Origin: Rugalucina vietnamica
Taxonomy: Eukaryota; Mollusca; Bivalvia; Lucinida; Lucinidae
Assembly (NCBI GenBank): GCA_964017185.1
Contig: OZ024884.1
Location: 18,384,048-18,448,047, forward strand
Reading direction: 5' to 3'
Length of the DNA: 64,000 nt
This document shows, in pieces, positions 1 through 10,779 of this stretch. Below the pieces are notes generated by a model that was given only the letters and a program-made list of their open reading frames with translations, did no database searches and was not told where the DNA came from. The position numbers and the translations under genes are program-made. The number at the start of each line of letters is the position of its first letter. Position 1 is the stretch's first letter.

Positions 1-493
1 GTGATTGATCTCTGGACATCAGATAAGAATTTTAGATAACATGAAGTAAAAGAATGGGAATTGTCAATTGCAGTCTTAAAGATGCGCATAAAGATCATAT
101 CTTAGTTAATAACCCTGCCATAAAAAGATGGCGACGACAGAAAGACATTTGAAAGAATAGGTTATAAAGATGTGCATGATAAGTTGACAGTAACTGAAGT
201 TTTTATCATTATTTCTCTTCAGCAGTTGAAAAAGTAAAACTTATGCGCCTTCAACATACCTGTATATTTTTCAATATGTTTTTAAAAAAGTTAAAGCTAT
301 CAGTATTTGCTTTTTCTGCAATGTTTCGCATCAGTGAAATACAGATATTAGTCGTGTACAAAATGCGTTATATGCATGTCTTACATTAACAGTACGACGA
401 GAATACATAAAAAGTTTGAAATGGCATTTAACTAAATTTGAGAAACATGAACAAATTTAAACAGTTTCTGTAGTTGATTTTGTCGGCGTGACA
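1..493 (-). repeat. 3' LTR (partial)
   Basis: This matches 2787-3279 base for base as far as I can follow by eye. On the minus strand it starts at 493 with TGTCACGCC and continues beyond the window start, so its promoter and polyadenylation part is missing here. Confidence 0.75.
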
Positions 494-1237
494 CGACTCT
501 CCTGCCTGCTGAGCTTTGGTCCTCCAAAGCTGGATGAAACCAAGGTGGTCGACATTTACCGTCTTATATCACAAAGAAGTAACATGTGAATTGAATGAAA
601 GTAAAGCATGTAACCAATACGAAATGTACCAACACACGCTGAATATGGAACAAAAACACTATTGTCAATTTCTATGTTATTGTCATGATAAACACATTTG
701 AGGTGTTTTTAGTCATGTTTTCCTACGTTCAGTTGCACTGCCTGTCATTGTCAGTTGCCCACTAGAGATTGTACAAGAATTGTCAAGTCATTATGCTTTG
801 CAAAAGTAAGCTCAATATGTTTTGTTAAAAGTTCACCTAAAATGCCTCTCCATAATTTATCCGCTGACGTTCAGCGTCAAACGCACTTGTCTTTAGACAT
901 AAACTAAGGATCACATAGCCATCAGCAAAGTCAGTAAAGTTCTGTTGTTTGGACCACCAGAAGTGAAATAAAATTTAAAAAAAAATGAACCTTTTTAGAA
1001 AACTTTTTGAAGAATAAAAAATTGGGGCAAGAAGAAATTGACGTCAGATTTTGGGAAGCAGAACAGTACCAAAGTTACTAACAGTCCGATCTCCTCATGT
1101 CATCGACTTAACATGCTGACAAAAACTTAAACAGCCATTATGAAGATTGAATAATGGGGAAAGAGATTGAGCTATATTGATAGCTATTGTGAATCGTATT
1201 TAATGTATCAGAGTCTGGAGTGAAATTTGCTGAGCAT

Positions 1238-2150
1238 TTATGACTTTGTGTCCATCCATTGAAAGATTGCTTTCATGGACAGGCGCGAAACACTATATAC
1301 AAGAATTCCTTCTACATGCAATAGCAGTATGGTGTACTTTGCTACACAACTGACAAATGACATTATATGCAGGGCAACCTGAACGCTTGTACAAAAAACA
1401 TGACTCACCCCCACATCCAAAGCATGTTCTTCTTTTGTTTCGATGTCTTGTGTGTTGTGTTGGCCTATGAGCTGTTGGTAGATGCTGCGGCCTTTTCTGT
1501 GGTGGTTGGTAGTGGTGTCTTGGTGGTATTGCGTAGGATCGATGATGATAATCCCGCTGTGTTGAAGGTGATAAAGGGTTTTGTCTTTGCACTGCACTGA
1601 CCCACGAAGCAAGTTGCTGTACAAGGTCGTTGTTTGCTTGTTGGAATAACTTATATCCATGTTAGCAGCTTGGCCGTCGAAGTAGAACCGTATTCCAACT
1701 AGTAACTGATCAGGCGATAGTGTGTTTACTTTACAGAATTCAGCATACTGCTTTAGAACATTTTCTAAGCAGACTTTGTCATCGCAGAATATGTCCTGTG
1801 ATACACTTAACGACATCGTTCTGGGTGGCGAAAAGTTAGCGCTTAGATGTTGAGGTGTGGTACCTGTTTCTGTAGTATCGCCTGGCTGTACTCTTGACGC
1901 AGACGGTTGTATTCGAGGTGACTTTGGCTGGTCGACGAAGGCTCGGCTATGTGTATAAAGTATATTCCGACTGACTGTCTGACCGCCTGACTTCTGTTGC
2001 TTGGAATGATGTTGGGGAATGTAGCTGCACGTGGTAGATTTGGACTCTCCGCCAAATTTCCCGCCAACGAGTTTGTTGTTTCGTTTTACGCGGGAATCTT
2101 TGTGACACGCGAGGACAACCTAAAAGGAATACGTCCAAAGAGTCAAACAC
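1238..2150 (-). pseudogene. degraded gag-like ORF with zinc knuckle
   Basis: Three overlapping minus-strand frames (2150-1947, 2067-1843, 1816-1238) and a fourth (1592-1293) look like one gag reading frame broken by frameshifts. The 1293-1592 frame has a basic His/Pro/Arg-rich stretch followed by a CCHC-like pattern: CFGCGG, then CPAYNVICQLC, then a His and Cys about ten residues on. That arrangement is typical of the nucleocapsid end of gypsy-type Gag proteins. The frame starting at 1816 loses the zinc knuckle near 1592, so a frameshift lies there. No pol follows. The position between two LTRs supports the assignment. I am confident about the zinc knuckle and less so about the N-terminal part. 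Confidence 0.5.
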
Positions 2151-2195
2151 TTAGTGAGCTTATGACGTTTATTCGACAAGCACTTGTAGTGAAGT
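2118..2195. repeat. 78-bp internal duplicate of LTR end sequence
   Basis: This segment recurs at 2655-2732 with one mismatch. On the minus strand the 2655 copy runs into GTAAGT, while this copy runs straight into the gag region (AGGTTGTCC). It is either a tandem duplication of the R/U5 part of the LTR or a trace of splicing in the leader. Confidence 0.7.
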
Positions 2196-2704
2196 CATTT
2201 TATGTACAAATAACATAACAACAACAATGTTACAAATAAATAAACAATACTCAAAACTAAATATCGTGCGCTAAATGTAAATGCATTATATGCTCAAAGG
2301 TGACGAAAACAATTATTTTACTACAGCTACATGCATGCGTGAAACAGTCTCCCAGGCGAAACAAACAATACATGCTAACAAACCTACATGCGTAAAATGC
2401 ATGCATAAAATAGTCGGAGACTAAAGGACACACATTAATTGAGCATAAATGCAAATTACAGGCAACATGCACATGTTAAACAAAAAAATGTAATCAATTT
2501 GTATATCCTAATTTAGGCGCACCCCAAAACAGAGATACCTGCACTGCAGCTTAATAATTGTTACAAAAAAAGAATAAAATAATTTAGATTATTGCAATGG
2601 AAATTTTAGTTAAAAAGATAGGCAAAGAGAAAGATAAATTAAGAAGATTCACTTACCTAAAAGGAATACGTCCAAAGAGTCAAACACTTAGTGAGCTTAT
2701 GACG

Positions 2705-2710
2705 TTTATT
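2705..2710 (-). terminator. AATAAA polyadenylation signal in the LTR
   Basis: Minus-strand AATAAA inside the 78-bp repeated block; also present in the 2118-2195 copy at the equivalent place. Confidence 0.4.
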
Positions 2711-2755
2711 CGACAAGCACTTGGAGTGAAGTGCTGAACTCATCGAATATCCCAG

Positions 2756-2761
2756 TTTATA
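2756..2761 (-). promoter_or_regulatory. TATA box in the LTR
   Basis: TATAAA on the minus strand, within CCAATATAAACTGG. It lies about 50 bases upstream of an AATAAA at 2705-2710, the spacing expected for a U3-R boundary. Confidence 0.45.
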
Positions 2762-3279
2762 TTGGGCAAGTGCAGGAAGCTCAAAAGTGATTGATCTCTG
2801 GACATCAGATAAGAATTTTAGATAACATGAAGTAAAAGAATGGGAATTGTCAATTGCAGTCTTAAAGATGCGCATAAAGATCATATCTTAGTTAATAACC
2901 CTGCCATAAAAAGATGGCGACGACAGAAAGACATTTGAAAGAATAGGTTATAAAGATGTGCATGATAAGTTGACAGTAACTGAAGTTTTTATCATTATTT
3001 CTCTTCAGCAGTTGAAAAAGTAAAACTTATGCGCCTTCAACATACCTGTATATTTTTCAATATGTTTTTAAAAAAGTTAAAGCTATCAGTATTTGCTTTT
3101 TCTGCAATGTTTCGCATCAGTGAAATACAGATATTAGTCGTGTACAAAATGCGTTATATGCATGTCTTACATTAACAGTACGACGAGAATACATAAAAAG
3201 TTTGAAATGGCATTTAACTAAATTTGAGAAACATGAACAAATTTAAACAGTTTCTGTAGTTGATTTTGTCGGCGTGACA

Positions 3280-4750
3280 GAACACTAATTGTTTTTAGAC
3301 TGAAATAAAACAAAAAGATGTCGCTTGTTTCAAATGACAACATGAAACGAGCATTTAGAATATTTAAAGAAAAAATGCATGCAGAATCCTCACAGGATTA
3401 TTAATGACACAATAGAAGGCTGATTTTTTAAATTAATTTTGTTAAATATACTTAACTGGAAAGAAAAGCTTGGGGAAGGTCTAATTTTGCGCCGCAAAAC
3501 TTACATTACGTCACTATTTTCCAATAAAATAATTGCAGTAGGTTTAAGAAAATTTCTATAAAATCAACGCTGATGGTGGAAATTATTTCAAACTTTCAAA
3601 AACTTATCTTACATAATTACTCGTGCAACTGATAGTTAGAATTGTGTAATATCACCTCAACTCGCAATTACAGGAACTGTTGAATTTGATCTTGATGAAT
3701 TTCAAAACAGTGTTTTTCACGTGCGCCGTAGACACCTACCCCTCTTGGAATAAATGCATATAAATCTGTTGTGTAAGGGGTGAATTCATTCATATTTTTA
3801 CGAAATGTTTATTAGATGTATGCAAACAGATCATATAAATTTCATGAAATTCTGCAGACACATTACTGTTTTATCACAAATGTCTACGTATTTCTGGGAC
3901 AGACCCTGTATATACAGTCAATTTATCTTTTGGAAAATATTTATATTTTTATAACTTTCGTTATACCTACTCGAGTTCTATTTCAATGTTGTTCACTTTT
4001 ATGTATTGCGACTGAAAATTTTCCTTTTGGAGTTGCTTTGAACTGTACCTCTAGGTTGGTTTAAACATTATTTGTATTATATATATATATAGGTACAAAA
4101 TACATTATAGACAATGATTTATGATAACAATAACAACGGGGATTCGGATGGAAGTATTGCGACTTTTGTAAACCGTTTCTCAAGTGTTCAAAGTTTTTAA
4201 AATGGAAACCCATGCCAATAAAAACAATTACAGGCTAACCTAACCACACATATTGCACATAAGACAGATAACCTCTAGGTTGGCTATATACCTATGTCTA
4301 CTGAGGGTCATAAAATGATCAATGATAAGGGACAGGACACTTGAAAACCTGGTAGCCCGACATTGACTCTGAATACAGGTAGGGGCCCAAACAGGTAAAA
4401 TCAATATTGATTGCAGCAGGAGGCAGTTTTGTTGCACAGGATATCAGGGATCATAAAACCAATAAACAGTGGATCACAGGTATTATCTTTTAGGGGCCTT
4501 TCTATTGCCCCCTGTTCACCTCATTATCACAGTCCTTTGATCTCTTGACCATATTGCACCATTAGGCGCCATTTAGCTAAAACAGCTGTACCAATAAAGC
4601 TCTTTCAGAAGCTAAGCCTTTAAGCAGTTTGTAAAGAAGAAGAATGGGCGAATTTCAATTTAATTTAAGGAGTCATTATCCAAATGTTGTTCAAGTGATT
4701 TTTGAAGAGCTACTCAGTGGCACAAATAAAACTATGGCAGTGACACTTAC
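3280..4750. other. AT-rich non-coding stretch
   Basis: I see no coding signal, splice-bounded exon or recognisable repeat except a short (TA)n run near 4080-4092. If the DED gene continues past exon D, its next exon is either here and unrecognised or beyond the window. Confidence 0.5.
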
Positions 4751-4900
4751 TTGTCTTTGTAAAACTCTGAATCTCTCTTTTCAGTTCCATAATTTCAACT
4801 TCTCTGCACTCAAGCTTTTTGTCCGCTTCTTCATATAACTCAAAATAGTTTTTCAGCTTCTTTTCAGTTTCTGATTCCAATCCTCTAGACAGAGATTTAT
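4751..4900 (-). CDS. candidate exon D: coiled-coil segment of the DED gene
   Basis: A 150-base (50-codon) stretch is open on the minus strand and bounded by textbook splice sites: a pyrimidine-rich acceptor ending TGTCTCTTCAG before 4900, and a GTAAGT donor directly after 4751. Both junctions fall after the first base of a codon (phase 1-1). The peptide is highly charged, with Lys/Glu heptad-like spacing (ESETEKKLKNYFELYEEADK, then a Glu/Leu/Lys-rich run ending REIQSFTKT). A coiled coil is likely. It lies 575 bases downstream of exon C on the same strand and in the same phase, so I place it in the same gene. Linkage is inference; the splice sites and composition are seen directly. Confidence 0.55.
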
Positions 4901-5089
4901 CTGAAGAGACATCAGATCAAAATTTACATGGTAAAATGTACCTATTGGCCAGTCAGTAAATCAGTTTCCTGAGTGCTTCAAAGAGGGTCTTACATTGGCG
5001 TCCGGTCAGTTAAGGCTGGGTTTTTTTTCGTCAAAAAGTTAGTCAAAATTACTGCTGCAATCAGAGGTACGGCATGTTCCTGATCTAAG

Positions 5090-5330
5090 GGTGTTATTTA
5101 TGACCAATGCAAGACAAAATTGAGGCATTGCATCAGAAATCCAACAATCGGCATACGCAAAAACAAAGGCGCGGATCAGCTGTGCAAGTAGCTGCAGTAA
5201 CTGAACAGATTGTCAGCGCCTTTGGTTTCGCTACTCGGATAGTACAGTTCCTCTTCTGCTTAAATCCGAAATTTCAAGCTTCTAGTGTTCTTATTTGGCT
5301 GTACAGCCCGGTTCATATTTGACCAGGTAG
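5090..5330 (+). repeat. dispersed repeat relic, ICICENK-type
   Basis: Plus-strand frames here give fragments such as FATRIVQF and LNPKFQAS. I recognise these as translations of a repeat common in invertebrate assemblies. A second decayed relative is at 60480-60650 (frame ICICENK). It sits in the intron between exons C and D and is not a gene. Confidence 0.4.
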
Positions 5331-5475
5331 GAACCGAAATGTTTTTTTCATGTACAGGCGCAAATGGGTTTCAATCAAAACAAATAAATATTTAGTTGAG
5401 TACCCCGACCCATAAAGGTCAGTTCTCCTCTTCAGTCATTTGTTTCAACTTCTTAAATCGAATAATTTTAGTTAC

Positions 5476-5784
5476 CAGTTAGGAAATAGTCCTCTCCTCC
5501 AATCGTGATAAAATCAACACCGAAGTGGACCCATTCCCTGATGCAATCCTTGCCTTCAGCTGCCTTTTTGAGATACCGCACATGTTCAGTTTGTATCATC
5601 AGGGTTATCAGCAAACTATTGGACGGTTCGATCCCGGCAATCACCACGTGCTCTGGTGGTACAAACATGAGCCGCGCTGCATCTGCCTTTAAACCTTCCA
5701 GTAATGATCGACTGTACTGGTCTATGTTTTGACCGTCTGTGTTAACGCCTCCAATGTGAATTTTTACGTACGTGTAACCATTCG
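5476..5784 (-). CDS. candidate exon C: unrecognised alpha/beta-like module of the DED gene
   Basis: The minus-strand ORF spans 5881-5468, but its start is unlikely to be real. A strong acceptor (TTTTGTTTCGTTTACCTCGCAG, ending at 5785) and a donor (CTG|GTAACT, at 5475) trim it to 309 bases, 103 codons, phase 1-1. The peptide alternates hydrophobic strands and amphipathic helices: TYVKIHIGGVNTDG, a helix SLLEGLKADAARLMF, then HVVIAGIEPSNSLLITLMI, a Lys-rich helix, and FGVDFITIGGEDY at the end. I cannot name the domain. The IEPSNSLL block looks like a conserved core. Codon quality and splice sites make it a convincing exon. Membership in the DED gene rests on strand, phase and order. Confidence 0.6.
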
Positions 5785-7190
5785 CTGCGAGGTAAACGAA
5801 ACAAAAGTCGTTTAAGTTTATTTGTAGATCAATTATGGCAGATAGACGAATATTGACCGATAGACTTTTGGCTTTGGACATTTCAATTTTATAATGGTAA
5901 ACTATATAAATTCAGATAACATTTCAAGTAAGAAACAATAATTAATGTAGAATGTAGTATGGCAAGGAAGACAAACGCGTGAACTAAAGAATTTAAAGTT
6001 AAATGTGTACACTAGTTGGCCAATTAGGTTATCGTATGAGCGGCAAAGGCCAAGGGGATTTAAGGCCTGATTTTGGCCTCATGTGTCGGTAAAAATGAAT
6101 TTTGGAATTTTAAGGAGAATAGTATTGCAAATAGCTGCATAGAAATACCACTTTTTCCAATTTTGGATCTTGTTTTTAACCATTCAACATTATTTTCAAC
6201 TACCGGCCCACGCGACGAGCAATTTCTTATTATGAAATAATTATGAAGTATCATCCTGAGATATTGTATGCTAAATATCACTTAAAATTAAAAAAAAATG
6301 TATTCAGAAATGGTCAAAATAGACCAAAAAGTGCAGGTTGTGCTCTATCAATGGTTCTTCTGGGCGTTGCCATGGCAACGCTTATAATGGCAACGCTTAT
6401 AAGATAAATGAAGTACTTGTTTGTTTTAACAGAGGAGAAATATGGCTGTTTTGAGAAATAGTTTTCACACATAAATTCCTATTTTTTTAGCAAACTCGGA
6501 GGCCAAAATCAGGGGTTAAATGCCCTAGTCCTTTGATATCATTATTTGTGCGTGATTTGGCTATTCTATCTACTATAGAGGAGTACGATAAAGCGCAGTA
6601 TAGAACAAACGTCTTTTACAGCTAGATGTCTGCGCCATGTATTCGTCAAATCCAGTGAATTATTTACACGTGTATTTCATCCATACAGCTAGCTGGATCT
6701 GTGCTAACAGATTTTTGTTGTAATGTTTTCAGCATTAAACCAATGTCAGAAGCAAGCAAGTACTAAAAACCATTTTCAGCTTATTACGTTGGTGATGTTA
6801 AACGATAAACATCTCTGGGGATTTTTCCCTCCGTCAAGTACAAAGCGAGCCTGAGATAAATTTTCCTCACCCGGCACATTTGCTTTGAAAATATTTCTAC
6901 GGCCATTTTTTCCGTATTTATTATACTGATTCTAATGGTGAAAATGTAATGTTGTAAGGCTGACAGAAAAGAAACTTGAGTTCCCGCCAAACTGTGACCA
7001 TGGGAAAAAGCTGGGATATTTTTTGTCTTTAAGTGACGTTTTTAACTGCGCGACCGACCACCAAAATACTGCTAAACCGCTTAGGTCTGAGGCTTCTAAG
7101 GAACAGTTTACACTTTAAAACAAAATATCGCTTGCCCATCTGGGGTACATGCTGCTCACTTATATGTGATAGAGAACGGAAATTAGAAGC
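5785..7190. other. intronic, no feature recognised
   Basis: AT-rich sequence in the large intron between exons B and C. Two adjacent copies of a GGCAACGCTTATAA word lie near 6374-6404. No splice-bounded ORF was seen. Confidence 0.45.
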
Positions 7191-7199
7191 AAGAGGTAT

Positions 7200-7380
7200 T
7201 GCTGAATGACACAATGCCACAGCGATAGGATCGAATCCCTTTCTGCGCTTATATACTCTTTTCTACGCCATTCGATGCACAACGAGGTCGTTGACACATT
7301 ATTAAGCATTGTGAGGTCAAATATTGTACTTGTAGTTATCTTGAGATTTACCGTCACATCAACAGGCAATGTCATATGAA
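7200..7380 (-). pseudogene. possible Cys-loop receptor ligand-binding fragment
   Basis: In the minus-strand frame open from 7531 to 7160, the segment LPVDVTVNLKITTS...DLTMLNNVSTT...IEWRR resembles the first conserved block of nicotinic-type receptor extracellular domains: Pro-Val, alternating hydrophobics, Asp-Leu, then a Thr-Thr and Trp-Arg/Asp block. After IEWRR the expected motifs are missing in this frame. A neighbouring frame carries GFDPIAVALC, so a frameshift is possible. There is no clear acceptor upstream, no Cys-loop and no membrane segments. It is an isolated relic or chance similarity. Confidence 0.3.
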
Positions 7381-7385
7381 AGCGG

Positions 7386-7968
7386 GACCGATGTGTAAAA
7401 TGTAAAAAATAAGCAATCATCAGGTACCGGTGCAATAAAATGTCCATTCCTAAAAACCTGGTTGGAAAATCAAAATGGTAATAATATACTGATATAAAGA
7501 ACCTGTCGTCAATACCCAGTGAGTAGCACATAAAAACGGCTTACATTTGGATACAAAAAGCAGGAAACAAATCGAACCATAACAAAAAAAATGCCTTGGA
7601 ATGTTAAAAAATGAACCACAACAAACAATACCACCTTAGAGTATGACACAAATTGAACCCCAACAGTAGTAACGTATAAGAACGACCACTAGTGTAAGTT
7701 TCATCCACAAAATTTGATCAGAAACCAGGCGTCGAAACAAGGAACAGCTAGAGGGAAATATGTTTAAAGTTTTATTCCCATTTTATTCCCGTCGACATTT
7801 ATTCTAGTCATACTTAGACAAAACCATTGCATCGAGCTTCGGTTCACTTTGTTTGGATCGGACATGCTGCCGACCGAGCAGCTGTAGCACCTGTACATTA
7901 AATGGAAGAAATAAGTAAGTGTATCAGAAAAAATGTTGACGCGACTTGCCAATCATAATTCAATTCCT
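7386..7968. other. intronic, no feature recognised
   Basis: AT-rich. Around 7555-7660 it faintly resembles the 3' tail of the YLDD reverse transcriptase family, too weakly to call. Confidence 0.4.
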
Positions 7969-7969
7969 C

Positions 7970-9490
7970 TTACACGTATGATGCGCGTAACGTGCGTACA
8001 TTACACGTAATGATTTTAACCAATATGCTGGCAATTCATAAAGGCAGTCATTACGCATATTTAAGTATATACGCGTATTTTTGTAACCAATCGGGAGTGA
8101 AACAGTCTTACGCAAAGAATACGCGTAACATACGCGTAATGAATCAGCCAATAATGTTGAACTTGTATGGTTAAAGCAAAAAAAAAACGGATTTTGCTAA
8201 AACAACTAAAACAATAGATTTATCTAATCTTTTCTCAAACTAAGTCCTACGGTATAAATTTATTGCCTCGAACGAATAACATGTCCGTGATCACACCCAT
8301 GAGAAATATTTTCAGTGCATCTGTTCATCCCTGGATCGGTTCCTGATCTGACACCGAGTTTCTGTAGTGTTCGCTTGCTTTTGGATGTAGTTGAGATAAT
8401 TGAAAACAGATATATAAGAAGGAGAAAGAAACGTGGAAGAAAAACAAGTACAAACCTTACACCGTATAGTGGTGCTTCTACAAAATAGAGGAGGAACTCT
8501 ACTATTAAAGATTGAACAGAACTGAACATGATGGCTACCTACAAAGCGTGAATTTTCACTCCAGTGAAGGCTGGATGTTGACATAATGACGATTACTGGG
8601 TAAGCAAATGCTTCTTGAATCTGCAAACTAAAACATCATACGTAAATTTAAAGTATTTAAAATATAAAAAACTTCCTCTGTTGTTGTTGTATCAGGTATC
8701 CAGCCTTGATAGGCTTAACACCTGCATGCCACAGCCTGGGCACAGGGAAAGAGGATAATTTGCTACACGGTGGACACTGACACCCCGAGACCATCATACG
8801 GTCAAATAACTCCCCAAAAACTGAAGGGATTTAATGTGAATTTCAGAACCGAACGCTGGTCACGAATGTGTCGTGCCAGTGTATCGGTCGGAGCCTGTAC
8901 TTGAATGCGGAAGAAGAGCCCGAGTGCCGGGAGGGAGAACTGCAGCAAGCTTGTTCGGTGTACAGACATACCAAAACAGACATGTTCCCAATCTGCCTTA
9001 GGCGTCCGGGACAGAGGGCTGCTGCCATAGGTCGAAAACCTATGACAAACAAGTTGCCTTGACTTGCCCGTGGGGTACACTGCTTCATCTAAAAATGCCT
9101 GGTATGGACTTATTCTCCGCAGCCTCACAATACTTGAATAAATTCACGCCATTAATTTTCATCAATAAAATCCATTATACTTGCACATTCTTTGTTTTCG
9201 ATGTTATAATAAAATCAACCGTTAGGTACTTAAGCTTTTGTATCCCTTATGATACGCGTAAATACGCGTAAACGTATTGACAATCTGATTGGCTGATCAT
9301 TTATACGCGCAATGTCTGAACCTTACGCGTATCAACGCTTTAATCACTGCTTATGAATATTTATAAGATACGTTACGCGTAAATGCGCGTATGTTATGCG
9401 TGAATGCGCGTAAATAGCATAACGTGCGTAATACGCGCGTTATACGCGTATGATACGCGTAAATGGAGTACATTTACGCGAGCGGGAGTG
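7970..9490. mobile_element. word-array transposon, TACGCGTA type
   Basis: Two blocks (7975-8155 and 9235-9485) are packed with irregularly spaced variants of TACGCGTA and GCGCGTAA. They flank about 1.1 kb of different composition. The outer ends are roughly inverted: CTTACACGTATGATGCGCG on the left, and TTTACGCGTATCATACGCG when the right end is read in reverse. Arrays near the ends like this fit subterminal repeats of DNA transposons, where transposase binds. No target duplication or transposase was identified. Confidence 0.5.
8802..9128 (-). CDS. hypothetical 108-residue ORF inside word-array element
   Basis: This is the longest ORF in the interior of the 7970-9490 element and is visibly GC-richer than its surroundings. 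It has no recognised domain. The peptide is rich in Arg, Ser and Leu with no signal peptide or membrane segment. A plus-strand ORF of 64 codons overlaps it. It could be captured host sequence, a remnant of element coding sequence, or a chance ORF in GC-rich DNA. I favour captured or chance sequence. Confidence 0.2.
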   Translation of the reverse strand: MRLRRISPYQAFLDEAVYPTGKSRQLVCHRFSTYGSSPLSRTPKADWEHVCFGMSVHRTSLLQFSLPALGLFFRIQVQAPTDTLARHIRDQRSVLKFTLNPFSFWGVI

Positions 9491-10230
9491 TATCATTATA
9501 ATATATAATCGTTTTTATTTTCCCGATGCTCAACCAGAATTCTCAGGGTTTTTTTCTAAGTTATTGTGTTAATCGCTTCGCCTGATTGGACATGCAAATC
9601 TAATTGACATTTGCATGACTCAGTCTTATAAATTACCCTGAAACACAACACAACAATGTAAATACAGCCTAAAATTCTCCCGATTTCTACACAGACCATA
9701 CCTTCATAGCGCTGAAATGGATTCAGACAAAATGCGATAACTCCCCGACCTCGTGTTTACACCACAGACGTATGAAATATGTGAGACACTGTACACAATT
9801 CTCCGATGTTTGATTTTTGTCCTGGAGAAAAAGTTATTAATCGAACAACACGGAGCATGCAACAATTGTTTACCTTTTTAGGTGCTCCGATGCGGGACCG
9901 GCGAGTGCTCCGATCGATTTTCTTTCTCAAACAACGACGTGTTATTGTCATATTCAAACAACTCATGCTGGTTTAAGGTTTTACTGCTATTTTCGGGTTT
10001 CCTGCAGAATTTGCGTATGCATTAAATTGACATTGTCAAAACTGATACGAAAACGAAGAACGCGACTACTAAAACAACGCAATAATACCTTGGAACGGTC
10101 TGTAATAGATTATTTGGCGAGAAGCTTAAACATTTATTGTGTTGTTTTATATAAGGCTCATTTTACATTTGGACCAAAATCGAATTTTGCGAAATAATTC
10201 CGAATGTCTAAAATATATGTTTAGCCCAGT
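9491..10230. other. intronic, no feature recognised
   Basis: A short minus-strand ORF (9966-9757) ends its basic segment at an AAAAAG|GTAAAC possible donor near 9878, but the upstream acceptor is poor. I do not call an exon. Confidence 0.4.
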
Positions 10231-10239
10231 AAAATGGTT

Positions 10240-10625
10240 GGAGGACCCAAAACAAATTGCAACACAAATCCTTTTCTGATTTTCCATAACCTTAGCCCTG
10301 TATTATAAACATACTAAAAGTATACCAGAATCGGAAGATATGAAATTTGATTTTTTTCACCATCTTTGTTGAAGAAGTATTTTTATCTCCGCAAAACTAC
10401 CGCTAGAACTGTACTGTACCTGGGTCTATGCATAAATTTAGGTTGAATTTTAAACAAAGAAATACTCCTTAGGCTTCATCTGATATGTTTGTTACAATTT
10501 AGCTGACAAAAGTCTTGAAAATGGGTCAATTACAGTAAAATAAACTACAACAAGCACTGATTTACCCCACCCACTAATGCAAATTTTCGAAATTTCGTAC
10601 TTTAAATTATACAGATTTACAGGGC
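10240..10625. repeat. left arm of long inverted repeat
   Basis: Blocks such as AACAAATTGCAACACAAAT, ACATACTAAAAGTATACCA and CAAGCACTGA-TTACCCCACCCACT recur in reverse order and orientation at 13580-13945. The arms are diverged, with several indels. They are either the ends of one 3.7-kb foldback structure or two copies of a dispersed repeat in opposite orientation. Confidence 0.55.
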
Positions 10626-10779
10626 GTTTGAAAGTGCTTCAAGGAGATAGAAGAAGTAAATGTTTATAATTTAAGATGATAAGAGTGTTCCTAATGTAGT
10701 TTTCTTTTCAAGATGCTATAATCCCAGTTGGTAGAGTGTAGCTGATACACTGGTTCAAACTTTAATTAACGTAATTATA

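Larger units (their letters stand above)
1..3279 (-). mobile_element. LTR retrotransposon, gag only, 3' LTR cut by window edge
   Basis: Positions 1-493 and 2787-3279 are a near-identical direct repeat. On the minus strand both copies begin TGTCACGCC, a common start for Ty3/gypsy-type LTRs. The interior is only about 2.2 kb and holds a degraded gag-like region on the same strand but no recognisable protease, reverse transcriptase or integrase. The element is therefore non-autonomous or internally deleted. The near identity of the LTRs suggests recent insertion (inference). The target duplication cannot be tested because the 3' LTR runs off the window start. Confidence 0.75.
2655..3279 (-). repeat. 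5' LTR with promoter and polyadenylation signals
   Basis: The minus-strand LTR starts at 3279 (TGTCACGCC). The part matching the other LTR ends at 2787 only because the window ends. It probably continues to about 2655, since a TATA box, an AATAAA and the 78-bp repeat follow in the expected order. No clear CA end or primer-binding site was identified. Confidence 0.55.
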
